Source: Candidatus Woesearchaeota archaeon B3_Woes
GTDB taxonomy: Archaea > Nanobdellota > Nanobdellia > Woesearchaeales > B3-WOES
Length of the DNA: 64,000 nucleotides
NCBI GenBank assembly: GCA_005222965.1
Contig: NJBG01000001.1
Coordinates: 1 to 64,000, forward strand
Reading direction: 5' to 3'
Both the position numbers and the translations under genes were made by a program. Each line of letters begins with the position of its first letter. The first letter of the stretch is position 1. Below the pieces are notes generated by a model, which was given only the letters and a program-made list of their open reading frames with translations, made no database searches and was not told the DNA's origin. This document shows, piece after piece, positions 33,837 to 41,744 of the stretch.

Positions 33837-34532
33837 TTTTTTAGTCTTCTTAATCTTTTTACTCCAATAGATAAAAGGAGTATCACAAACAGACACAACA
33901 AATTTCATTATATAAGAAACAATAAATATCTGTATAACTATTGACCATTCAAAAATCATAGGTAAAAAAGTTCCAAAACCGACAAATGCTATCCATGTAA
34001 AAACAAAATTATCAATTAATTGAGAAACAATTGTAGAAAGATTATTTCTAAACCAAAGATATTTTCCTTTCATCTTTTTCTTCCACAAAGCAAAAACCCA
34101 CACATCGTGTAATTGTGATACTAAAAATGCTGCTAAGCTTGCAAACGCAATCCTAGGTAAAAGACCAAAAATACTCTCTAAGGCAGGACTTAACATATCA
34201 GATTCATGAGGAACAAAAGCCAAAGAAATATGCATTATAACAGTAACTGTTATCAGAATAAAAAAACCAATCCAAACAGCTTTTCGTGCATCTTTTTTAC
34301 CATAATTCTCATTAAGAATATCAGTAACTAAAAATGTAGTACCATAAATAATATTACCCATTGCAGTTACCAAACCAAAAAAACCAACAGTTTTCATAAC
34401 TTGTATATTTGCTAAAATAATAGCCATTGCCATCCAGGCATATAAACCATTTCTACCAAAATATCTATAAGCTAGAATTATTCCTGCAAAATTCACAAAC
34501 ATCAATAAAATCCATAACAACTCATTTATCAT
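33828..34532 (-). CDS. YhhQ-type queuosine-precursor transporter
   Basis: 234 residues from ATG 34532, about 26 bases after a TTTAAAT box. Six membrane helices. Family features: AMGNIIYGTTFLVTDILNEN near residue 65, RIAFASLAAFLVSQLHDVWV, WFRNNLSTIVSQLIDNFVF. YhhQ carries preQ0/preQ1 or queuine. With a bacterial-type tgt next door it makes a salvage pair. The extended GTG start at 34553 is less likely because it abuts the TATA box. Its end overlaps the cyclophilin gene by 9 bases. Confidence 0.88.
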   Translation of the reverse strand: MINELLWILLMFVNFAGIILAYRYFGRNGLYAWMAMAIILANIQVMKTVGFFGLVTAMGNIIYGTTFLVTDILNENYGKKDARKAVWIGFFILITVTVIMHISLAFVPHESDMLSPALESIFGLLPRIAFASLAAFLVSQLHDVWVFALWKKKMKGKYLWFRNNLSTIVSQLIDNFVFTWIAFVGFGTFLPMIFEWSIVIQIFIVSYIMKFVVSVCDTPFIYWSKKIKKTKKLF

Positions 34533-34563
34533 AACATTAATTAGAATTAACACTATTTAAAAT

Positions 34564-35409
34564 TTACTTAACAACAGCCAAATACTGTTCAGAAGGCAGA
34601 GTTAATTTAGAAATACTCAACTCAGCTGGCATAAATCTTACACCTTTTTCTGCTTCAATTTGGCATGTACTATCAATTATTCTTCTTGTTCTGGAAATTA
34701 AGATATTCTTCTCGTATCTTGCTACACCTCTTTTCTTAGCATAATTTACATAAGCTCCTCCTGCTTTACAAGGTTGATGATCATGCATTGATCTGTTTGG
34801 TTTTTCACAAACAGGACAATTATCATCTTTAAACTCACAAGGATCTGTAACATGAGCAAAACTTACTACCTCCACAATACCTTTTTTAGGATTAAAATAA
34901 ATAAGCTCAGGAAAGTATGTTAATCCCCTAATCCCCCTTTTTTTGCCAGAGTTTCTTGTATTATGATGATAAAATTGATATAAAGCAACTTCAATAGGAT
35001 CAAGTATTCTTTCGTCATAATGTGCTTCAGAATCAATTTTTTGTTTTAGAAAATACCCTTCATTAACAAGTGGTTGAGTTCTATCTTTTAATTGAGAAAA
35101 ATCAGTATCAGCCTGTAATAAAACAAATCCAGGAATATACCCTAAAGTATTTTTTCCCTGAACAAAAAAAGAGATTGAATTAGATATAGCTTGTAATCTT
35201 CTTCTATCATTATCAAAATGTTTAGGGTCATCATCAAAACGATAAGGAAATTCGGCCTGTTTTGACAAAGTTTTGATAAAAAACTTTCTATCTGCACTAC
35301 CTTTAAACTCAATATCATTACCTATTCTTTCAATCTCTCTACCAACAATATTCTCCAGCAAAAACTGAATCATTTCTTCTCTTTTATCGTGAAGTGTTCT
35401 ATGTGGCAT
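34564..35409 (-). CDS. Hypothetical protein with a Cys/His cluster
   Basis: 281 residues. The C-terminal half has DPCEFKDDNCPVCEKPNRSM then HDHQPC, five Cys and two His within 30 residues, probably a zinc site. RRGVARYEKN and ISRTRRIIDST follow. No membrane part. Family not recognised. It is 31 bases upstream of the YhhQ gene on the same strand. Confidence 0.65.
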   Translation of the reverse strand: MPHRTLHDKREEMIQFLLENIVGREIERIGNDIEFKGSADRKFFIKTLSKQAEFPYRFDDDPKHFDNDRRRLQAISNSISFFVQGKNTLGYIPGFVLLQADTDFSQLKDRTQPLVNEGYFLKQKIDSEAHYDERILDPIEVALYQFYHHNTRNSGKKRGIRGLTYFPELIYFNPKKGIVEVVSFAHVTDPCEFKDDNCPVCEKPNRSMHDHQPCKAGGAYVNYAKKRGVARYEKNILISRTRRIIDSTCQIEAEKGVRFMPAELSISKLTLPSEQYLAVVK

Positions 35410-35471
35410 TTTAATTTCAATATGTTAGAAACAGTTCTCTATATAAATTTTATTATTTATAAGTAACAAAC

Positions 35472-35852
35472 TTAAGAAACAAGCACAGCATTAACTGATC
35501 CATTCTGACCAGGTCGGGAAATTACTTTTGCTTTTCCCTTCTCAGTATCTATCACAGCACCCTTTGTGATTATATTTCTCCTAACAAAATGACGATTAGC
35601 AGGATTATCCAAAACAGCTTTAATCTTAGCTTTAGAATATGTTTTTGTTTTAGGGTCTAAAACATTAGCTACTTCACTCAAAAAAACCTTCACCTTTTCA
35701 TTACCACCAAGAACCCTCACTTTCTTAAGTTTAGTAGCACCAACTTTTGTATTGCTCGGTTCTGAACCTTTATCATAAAGCTTTTTCTTTCTATAAGCAC
35801 GATATCTGGCTCCTGTTGAGCTTCTTTTTGATCTTGATTGTATTATTACCAT
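35472..35852 (-). CDS. rps8e: Ribosomal protein eS8
   Basis: 126 residues, normal for archaea. SRSKRSSTGARYRAYRKKKL at the start, then LGGNEKVKVFLSEVANV and NRHFVRRNIITKGAVI with AKVISRPGQNGSVNAVLV at the end. Part of the small subunit body. Stands alone between a hypothetical gene and the divergent LSm-eL37 pair. Confidence 0.95.
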   Translation of the reverse strand: MVIIQSRSKRSSTGARYRAYRKKKLYDKGSEPSNTKVGATKLKKVRVLGGNEKVKVFLSEVANVLDPKTKTYSKAKIKAVLDNPANRHFVRRNIITKGAVIDTEKGKAKVISRPGQNGSVNAVLVS

Positions 35853-35965
35853 GTTATTTGAGGAATTTTAAAGCATTTAAATAACTTATGTTTTTTAATC
35901 AACACAAAGATTTATAAACAACAAACATTTCCATTTCTTATTATTTATTTTTTGAGGTAGAAAAA

Positions 35966-36250
35966 ATGGAAGAACAAATGTCAAGACCTTTTGATGCTTT
36001 AAACAGAGCAAAAGGCAAAAGAGTTGTAGTTGAATTAAAAAACGGAAAACAATATAGAGGAGTATTAGAGGCTTTTGATCCTCACATAAATACAGTTCTA
36101 AACGAGACAGAAGAACATGTACAAGAAGAAGTAGAAAAAGAAATAGACGGTAAAAAAACAAGAGTAAAAACCGGAAACATGGTTCTCAAGAGAAAACTTG
36201 GAAATGTGTTCTTAAGAGGAGACACAATAACAATTATAAGCCCAGAATAA
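35966..36250 (+). CDS. Sm-like (LSm) RNA-binding protein
   Basis: 94 residues. Sm1 motif [20 protein letters not shown] with DPHINTVL, and Sm2 [13 protein letters not shown]. The loop between them is longer and more charged than usual ([16 protein letters not shown]). Forms heptameric rings that bind U-rich RNA. TGAGGT lies before the ATG. It is followed after 10 bases by eL37, the usual archaeal pair. Confidence 0.95.
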   Translation: MEEQMSRPFDALNRAKGKRVVVELKNGKQYRGVLEAFDPHINTVLNETEEHVQEEVEKEIDGKKTRVKTGNMVLKRKLGNVFLRGDTITIISPE

Positions 36251-36260
36251 GATTTCTAAA

Positions 36261-36428
36261 ATGACAAAAGGAACACCATCAAGAGGAAAGCACAGTAGAA
36301 AAAAGACACATATAATGTGCAGAAGATGCGGTAAAAGAACATATCATGTTTCTAAAAAAGTTTGTTCAAGTTGTGGTTATGGAAAATCAAAAAGAATGAA
36401 AATTTTCACGTGGTCTAAAAAGAAATAA
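36261..36428 (+). CDS. rpl37e: Ribosomal protein eL37
   Basis: 55 residues. Start [17 protein letters not shown] is standard. Zinc ribbon at C20-x2-C23 and C35-x2-C38 ([20 protein letters not shown]), then [15 protein letters not shown]. In the archaeal large subunit. Its stop is directly next to the stop of the convergent CNNM gene. Confidence 0.96.
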   Translation: MTKGTPSRGKHSRKKTHIMCRRCGKRTYHVSKKVCSSCGYGKSKRMKIFTWSKKK

Positions 36429-37655
36429 TTATTTCTTAATATATTTAACTAACTCTATCCTGTTATTAAGAACTTTATCAACAACAAACTTACCATTAGT
36501 CAATTTTATTTCCTGACCTTGTTCAGGAATCTTTCCAATTCTTCTTAGAATATATTCTGAAAGAACCTCATCTTTTTGAGATAATCTTAATCTTAACAAT
36601 TTATTAACTAATTTAATTTCACTATCACCATGCACCAAATAAGTATTTTTATTCAAACGATTAATTTTTTTATGGACAATATCCTTTTCGTCATATATAT
36701 CCCCTACAATCTCCTCAATAACATCCTCAATAGTTACAATGCCAGACACACCACCTTTAGAATCAACAACAACAGCTATATGTGTCTTTTTCTTTTTAAA
36801 ATCCTCAAGCATATGATCAATCTTTTTTGTTTCAGGAACAAACAAAGGCTTCATCATAATTTTTTTAATCTTGATATTTGTATTTTTATTAAGATAAGGA
36901 ATAATCTGTTTAAGCAATAAAATACCTTTTATATTATCTTTAGTTTTACTATAAATAGGAATTCTTGAATAAAATCCTTCTTTTATTTTATCCATCATAT
37001 CACTAAGCTTTGTCTCTTCATCTAAACTAAACATTTCTGTACGGTGAGTCATTATATCTTTAACCTCTATATCATTAAACTTAAAGATATTATTTATCAT
37101 CTTTTTTTCCTGAGGTTCTAACTCTCCAATCTCTTCGCCTATCTCTACAGCATTAATAATATCCTCTTCTGTCATTTTTGGCTTTTCTTCTCTCCTGCCA
37201 AAAATCAAGATTATCAAACAGCTCAATCTATCAATAATCCAGATAATGGGTGTAAAAATGATCATTAACGAACTCAAAATACCAGCAGCATGCAGACAAA
37301 TAAACTCACTATGATCAATTGCAAGTTTTTTAGGAGTTACTTCACCAAAAACCAAAATAAAAAGAGTTAATATTCCAGTTGTTATACCAATAGCCCCTGA
37401 TCCAAAAAACATCATGGTTAAATAAGTAGCTAAAGAAGCTGCACCAATATTAACCAGGTTATTACATATAAGGATTGTAGTAATAAGTTTATGACCGTTG
37501 TCTTTTAATTGTTCAACAAGCGTAGCATTTCTCTTATGAATATCTTTTAGTTTTTTAATTTGTATATGGGTTAATGAAATATAGGCTGTTTCCAGACCAG
37601 AAAAAAAGCCGGATAATATCAATAATATAAAAAGTGTTACAAATTCAATAAGCAT
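36429..37655 (-). CDS. CNNM/CorC-type membrane protein
   Basis: 408 residues. Domains: DUF21/CNNM membrane part with four hydrophobic segments (1-180: LSGFFSGLETAYISLTHIQI), a pair of CBS domains (about 190-320: KDIMTHRTEMFSLDEETK, VVVDSKGGVSGIVTIEDVIE) and a C-terminal CorC/HlyC domain (HGDSEIKLVNKLLRL). Family members move Mg2+ or exchange it for Na+. The second metal transporter of the window after CorA. Confidence 0.92.
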   Translation of the reverse strand: MLIEFVTLFILLILSGFFSGLETAYISLTHIQIKKLKDIHKRNATLVEQLKDNGHKLITTILICNNLVNIGAASLATYLTMMFFGSGAIGITTGILTLFILVFGEVTPKKLAIDHSEFICLHAAGILSSLMIIFTPIIWIIDRLSCLIILIFGRREEKPKMTEEDIINAVEIGEEIGELEPQEKKMINNIFKFNDIEVKDIMTHRTEMFSLDEETKLSDMMDKIKEGFYSRIPIYSKTKDNIKGILLLKQIIPYLNKNTNIKIKKIMMKPLFVPETKKIDHMLEDFKKKKTHIAVVVDSKGGVSGIVTIEDVIEEIVGDIYDEKDIVHKKINRLNKNTYLVHGDSEIKLVNKLLRLRLSQKDEVLSEYILRRIGKIPEQGQEIKLTNGKFVVDKVLNNRIELVKYIKK

Positions 37656-37895
37656 GCTTTTAGTTCACCATAATCTTATAGGCACAAATAGTTTATATTC
37701 TTTTTGTTTTTATAAAAAATATAAGAAGAATACTACAATCTTACAAAAAAACCGCAAGCTTTATAAATGGATGTAAAGTTCTTGAACTATGCCAGAAAAA
37801 TGATTCTATAGTCTTATTGCTATCATGTCATAGCTATAACTATGGAGGTCGTAATCAAGCCCTGGTAGTGTAGTGGTTATCACGAAGCCCTGTCG

Positions 37896-37922
37896 GTTTA
37901 AAGCTCAAAAATTAAAACAGTA
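37896..37922 (+). other. tRNA-Asp intron 1 (position 37/38)
   Basis: 27 bases. Bulge-helix-bulge is textbook: outer helix GAAGCC/GGCTTC, central 4-bp helix CTGT/ACAG, bulges CGG (left) and TAA (right), inner helix TTTAA/TTAAA. Cuts after the second base of each bulge give the loop CTGTCGA. Confidence 0.92.
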
Positions 37923-37943
37923 AGGCTTCGACCCGGGTTCAAC

Positions 37944-37966
37944 AAAACAAGAGCTTAATTTGAAAG
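37944..37966 (+). other. tRNA-Asp intron 2 (T-loop, position 59/60)
   Basis: 23 bases inside the T-loop. TTCA pairs with TGAA near the intron end, the right bulge is AGT, the left ACA. Cuts after the second bulge base give TTCAACT, exactly seven bases. The inner helix is weak, so the motif is of the relaxed type. Confidence 0.85.
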
Positions 37967-38029
37967 TCCCGGCCAGGGCGTTTAAAATTACAGCGTGTTT
38001 AAATTCACAAAAATAAAACTCATAAAAAA

Positions 38030-38104
38030 GGGCCGGTAGCTCAGCCTGGCTAGAGCACCTGACTTTTAATCAGGGGGTCGCGAGTTCAAATCTCGTTCGG
38101 CCCA
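38030..38104 (+). tRNA. tRNA-Lys (TTT)
   Basis: GGGCCGG pairs with TCGGCCC (one G-U), D arm AGCTCAGCCTGGCTAGAGC, anticodon arm CCTGA CTTTTAA TCAGG with TTT, T arm GCGAG TTCAAAT CTCGT, discriminator A. No intron. A TTTAAATT box lies about 25 bases upstream (37998-38005). The 3' end is 12 bases from the rpoH start. Confidence 0.95.
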
Positions 38105-38116
38105 TTTCAATCGAAA

Positions 38117-38356
38117 ATGACAAAATTCAAAATTGAAGAACACATTCTTGTTCCAAAACACTCAAAACTTAATGATAAAGAGAAGAAAAATCTTCTTGAA
38201 AAATACAATATAACTCTAAAAGAACTTCCTAGGATTCTAAAAAAAGATCCTGCTATAAGCCCTTTATCTCCTAAAATAGGGGACGTAATAAAAATAATAA
38301 GAAAAAGTCCAACAGCTGGCGAGGCTATTTTCTATAGGTATGTTGTAAATGGATGA
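38117..38356 (+). CDS. rpoH: RNA polymerase subunit H (Rpo5)
   Basis: 79 residues. EEHILVPKHSKLNDKEKKNL and ELPRILKKDPAISPLSPKIG match archaeal Rpo5, the small subunit like the C-terminal half of Rpb5. GEAIFYRYVV ends the protein as usual. It heads the rpo operon and follows tRNA-Lys by 12 bases. It overlaps rpoB'' by 8 bases. Confidence 0.96.
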   Translation: MTKFKIEEHILVPKHSKLNDKEKKNLLEKYNITLKELPRILKKDPAISPLSPKIGDVIKIIRKSPTAGEAIFYRYVVNG

Positions 38357-39836
38357 TCAAACAAAAACTATCATAAAAAAGTTCTTTGAGGAACAGAGTT
38401 TTGTAGATTCTGATATTTCTAGTTTCAATAATTTTGTAGAGAAAAAACTTCAGGAAATTATTGACGAGAACAGAATCATAGAACCAACAATTATCCCTCA
38501 AAATGTAAATGATTTTAAAATTACTTTAGATAAAATTGAAGTTCATAAACCAGAAATTATTGAAGCAGATGGAAGTAGAAGAGCAATCTATCCTATTGAA
38601 GCGAGATTAAGAAAAATAAGTTATTCTGGTCCTGTTTTTATTGAAATAAGTTCTCATATAAACGGAGTGCAGCGTGAAACATTCAAAACACAGATATGCA
38701 ATTTACCTATAATGATTAAAAGTAAACTATGTCATCTAAACAACTTAAATAGAGATGAATTAATTGAAAAAGGAGAAGATCCAGACGACCCAGGAGGATA
38801 TTTCATAATAAATGGAACTGAAAGAGTTGTTGTTAATGTAGAAGATTTGGCCGCAAACAATTTCTTAGTTGAAAAAGCATCAATTGGTCCTTCACCTTTT
38901 ATAGGAAAACTCTTTTCAGAACACGGCTCATTTAAGATTCCTCATACAATAGAAAGATTAAATGATGGTATTATCTATCTTTCATTTACAAGAGTAAAAA
39001 GAATACCAATACTAATCATCATAAAAGCATTAGGTTTGTTAAAAGATGAAGATATTATGCATTTTGTTTCAAGCGAAAAGCAATATGATGATGTTCTAAT
39101 AAACCTTTATGAATTTGTTGATATAAAAATAGAAGAAGAAGCAGTAGATTGGATTGCAAAAAAAATAGGAATTACACAATCAAAAGAGATAAGATTAGAG
39201 AGAATGTATGAAATTCTTGATAAGTATCTTTTAACACACGTCGGAACAAAAAAAGAAGACAGAATTCTAAAAGCATACAATCTTTGTAAGATGATTAAAA
39301 AATACATAAGGGTTGCAAATGGAGAACAAAACATAGACGATAAAGATCATTATATTAATAAAAGACTAAGAGCAAGCGGAGATCTTCTAGCTGATCTTTT
39401 CATGGTTAATCTAAAGGTTCTCATTAGCGATGTTCTATACAATTTCCAGAGAATCGTTAAAAGAGGAAAATTCCCAAGTATAAAGGTAATCATAAGAGGA
39501 AAATTACTAACATCAAGAATAAGCAGCTCAATGGCTACAGGTAACTGGGTTGGTGGTAGAAAAGGAGTAAGTCAAAGAATATCCAGAATAAACTTTATTG
39601 ATAGTCTTTCTCATTTACAAAGAGTTGTTAGTCCTTTATCCGCCACACAAGAAAATTTCCAAGCAAGAGAACTACATCCAACTCATTTAGGAAGATTATG
39701 TCCAATAGAGACGCCAGAAGGAACGAATATTGGATTAAGAAAAAATTTGTCTTTATTAGCATCCCTTTCAAAAGAATCAAACGATGAAGAAACAGTAAAA
39801 GTATTCCAAAACCTTGGATTAAAGGAGATTAAATAA
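38349..39836 (+). CDS. rpoB2: RNA polymerase subunit B''
   Basis: 495 residues, the N-terminal half of the beta-type subunit. GGYFIINGTERVVVNVEDLA near 150, RGKFPSIKVIIRGKLLTSRI near 380, and near the end HPTHLGRLCPIETPEGTNIG, part of the fork/active-site region. Ends about where the B''/B' split lies in other split archaea. Stop overlaps the rpoB' start by one base (TAATG). Confidence 0.97.
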   Translation: MDDQTKTIIKKFFEEQSFVDSDISSFNNFVEKKLQEIIDENRIIEPTIIPQNVNDFKITLDKIEVHKPEIIEADGSRRAIYPIEARLRKISYSGPVFIEISSHINGVQRETFKTQICNLPIMIKSKLCHLNNLNRDELIEKGEDPDDPGGYFIINGTERVVVNVEDLAANNFLVEKASIGPSPFIGKLFSEHGSFKIPHTIERLNDGIIYLSFTRVKRIPILIIIKALGLLKDEDIMHFVSSEKQYDDVLINLYEFVDIKIEEEAVDWIAKKIGITQSKEIRLERMYEILDKYLLTHVGTKKEDRILKAYNLCKMIKKYIRVANGEQNIDDKDHYINKRLRASGDLLADLFMVNLKVLISDVLYNFQRIVKRGKFPSIKVIIRGKLLTSRISSSMATGNWVGGRKGVSQRISRINFIDSLSHLQRVVSPLSATQENFQARELHPTHLGRLCPIETPEGTNIGLRKNLSLLASLSKESNDEETVKVFQNLGLKEIK

Positions 39837-41638
39837 TGTCAGACTTTTATTTTAACGGAAGATTTTTAGGAAATCTGGAAGAACCAGAAGAATTTGTAAA
39901 ACAAGTAGTAAATGAAAGAAGAAAAGGAGTAATTGATAATGGAGTTAATATCTACCTTGATGAAAAAACAAAAGATGTTTTTACTAACTCTACTTCAGGT
40001 AGAGTAAGAAGACCATTAATTGTTATTAAAGAAGGTAAACCTTTGTTAACAGATAATCATGTAAAACAACTTGAAAAAAACGAACTCACATGGAACGATC
40101 TAATTGATCAGGGTGTTATTGAATATCTTGATGCAGCTGAAGAAGAAAACTGTTTAGTTTCTTTTTCTGAAAAAGAATTAACACCAGAACACACCCATTT
40201 GGAAATAAGTCCATTAGCGATGCTTGGTTATTGTACAAGCTTAGTTCCTTTTGGTAATTTTACACAACCAGCTAGGCTTATGATTGGGAGCAAAAACCAG
40301 AAACAAGCCCTTGGACTATATGTAGCAAATTTCCCATTAAAGATGGATATGGATGTAAATATCCTTAATACACCACAAAGACCTATTGTTCAATCTGTAA
40401 TGCACGATCTATCTAAATATGACAGTCATCCAGCAGGACAAAACATTATTGTTGCTATCATGAGTTATAAAGGATATAATATGGATGATGCTATAATTCT
40501 TAATAAAGGTTCAATAGAAAGAGGAGTTGGAAGAAGCACATACTTCAGAATAAACTCTACAGTAGAATTAAGATATAGTGGAGGATTAGTTGATGAAGTA
40601 AGTGTTCCTGATAAAGATGTTAAAGGTTATAAAAGCGAAAAAGATTATAGATTCCTGGAAGAGGATGGAATTATTTATCCAGAAGCACAAGTTCAGGAAG
40701 AAGATGTAATAATTGGAAAAACCTCTCCTCCAAGATTCTTATCAGGGTTAGATGAATATAATTTAGCATCATCTACAAAAAGAGAAAGTTCTGTTGCAAT
40801 GCAGCATGGTGAACACGGAATAATTGATTATGTATTACTAACTGAGAATGAAGAAGGAAATAAACTTGTCCAGGTTAGATTAAGAAAGGGGAAGGTTCCT
40901 GAACTAGGGGATAAATTTACTTCAAGACACGGACAAAAAGGTGTTGTTGGATTAATTGTTCCTCAGACAGACATGCCCTTTAGTGCATCTGGTATTGTTC
41001 CTGATTTAATATTTTCACCTCATGGAATTCCATCAAGAATGACAATAAGCCATATGTTAGAATTAATCGCAGGTAAAATAGGAGCACTATCTGGAAGATA
41101 TGTTGATGCTACTTGTTTTAGCGCTGAAAAAGAAGAAGACCTAAGAAAAGAATTAATGGGTTTAGGATTCAGAGAAAATGGAGTAGAAACATTATATAAT
41201 GGAATGACAGGAGAACAATTTGAATCAAAAATATTCATAGGAAGTATGTACTATCTAAAATTAAGACATATGGTAAGCAACAAGATGCATGCTCGTGCAC
41301 GTGGACCTATCCAGTTATTAACAAGACAACCTACAGAAGGACGGGCAAAAGAAGGAGGTCTAAGATTAGGAGAGATGGAGAAAGATACTTTCGTAGCTCA
41401 TGGAACTTCTTTATTACTAAAAGAAAGATTTGATTCAGATAAAACAGTCGTTCCTGTATGTGAAAGTTGTGGTATAATAGCAGTATATGATGAATATAAG
41501 AATAAAAGTTATTGTCCTATCTGTGGTGATGCAACTGAGATAAATAATATAGAGTTAAGTTACGCTTTCAAACTTTTATTAGATGAATTAAAATCGCTTT
41601 GTATATATCCAAAATTAAATTTAGAAAATAAATACTAA
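39836..41638 (+). CDS. rpoB1: RNA polymerase subunit B'
   Basis: 600 residues, the C-terminal half of the beta-type subunit. AIMSYKGYNMDDAIILNKGS (about 205), KFTSRHGQKGVVGLI (about 360), TRQPTEGRAKEGGLRLGEME (about 500) and a zinc site CESC ... CPIC near 543-566. Part of the catalytic core with A'. It is followed by the palindrome array at 41641-41744. Confidence 0.97.
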   Translation: MSDFYFNGRFLGNLEEPEEFVKQVVNERRKGVIDNGVNIYLDEKTKDVFTNSTSGRVRRPLIVIKEGKPLLTDNHVKQLEKNELTWNDLIDQGVIEYLDAAEEENCLVSFSEKELTPEHTHLEISPLAMLGYCTSLVPFGNFTQPARLMIGSKNQKQALGLYVANFPLKMDMDVNILNTPQRPIVQSVMHDLSKYDSHPAGQNIIVAIMSYKGYNMDDAIILNKGSIERGVGRSTYFRINSTVELRYSGGLVDEVSVPDKDVKGYKSEKDYRFLEEDGIIYPEAQVQEEDVIIGKTSPPRFLSGLDEYNLASSTKRESSVAMQHGEHGIIDYVLLTENEEGNKLVQVRLRKGKVPELGDKFTSRHGQKGVVGLIVPQTDMPFSASGIVPDLIFSPHGIPSRMTISHMLELIAGKIGALSGRYVDATCFSAEKEEDLRKELMGLGFRENGVETLYNGMTGEQFESKIFIGSMYYLKLRHMVSNKMHARARGPIQLLTRQPTEGRAKEGGLRLGEMEKDTFVAHGTSLLLKERFDSDKTVVPVCESCGIIAVYDEYKNKSYCPICGDATEINNIELSYAFKLLLDELKSLCIYPKLNLENKY

Positions 41639-41640
41639 AA

Positions 41641-41744
41641 ACCATGAAAATCAAAGATTTTCAGGGTGCAACAAAATCAAAAGATTTTGTGCACAAGAAA
41701 AGCGAAGCTTTTCTTTGTGCCAAAAATCCGGAGGATTTTTAAGC
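41641..41744 (+). repeat. Array of four palindromic elements between rpoB' and rpoA'
   Basis: Stems: GAAAATC/GATTTTC (41646-41662), CAAAATC/GATTTTG (41672-41689), AGAAAAGC/GCTTTTCT (41696-41714), AAAAATCC/GGATTTTT (41722-41740), with loops of 3-4 bases. Outer stems, set off by a one-base bulge, also pair: GTGCA/TGCAC for the second, GCACA/TGTGC for the third. The array fills the whole spacer. Related elements lie in and after argS. Confidence 0.9.
41644..41742 (+). CDS. Possible 32-aa ORF made of the palindromic array
   Basis: ATG 41644 to TAA 41740-41742 reads MKIKDFQGATKSKDFVHKKS, then EAFLCAKNPEDF. Each palindrome gives a K-x-K-D/E-F-like unit. The stop is 2 bases before the rpoA' start. 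It may be translated between the two subunits, or only reflect that the elements keep frames open. No known family. Confidence 0.3.
   Translation: MKIKDFQGATKSKDFVHKKSEAFLCAKNPEDF

Larger units (their letters stand above)
37859..37980 (+). tRNA. tRNA-Asp (GTC) with two introns
   Basis: Acceptor GCCCTGG pairs with CCAGGGC and the discriminator is G73. After removing two introns the exons total 72 bases: D arm GTGT/TCAC, anticodon stem AAGCC/GGCTT, loop CTGTCGA (anticodon GTC), T-stem CCGGG/CCCGG, T-loop TTCAACT. The anticodon with G34 and U33-G34-U35 suits the bacterial-type Tgt of this window. CCA is not encoded. Confidence 0.93.

Noticed and set aside
37770-37858. C/D-box sRNA between a TATA-like box and tRNA-Asp
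   Set aside because: No clear C box (RTGATGA) with a matching D box (CTGA); probably just promoter and leader.
41641-41744. CRISPR-like array
   Set aside because: The units are palindromes of unequal sequence with no unique spacers of constant length, and no cas genes are nearby.
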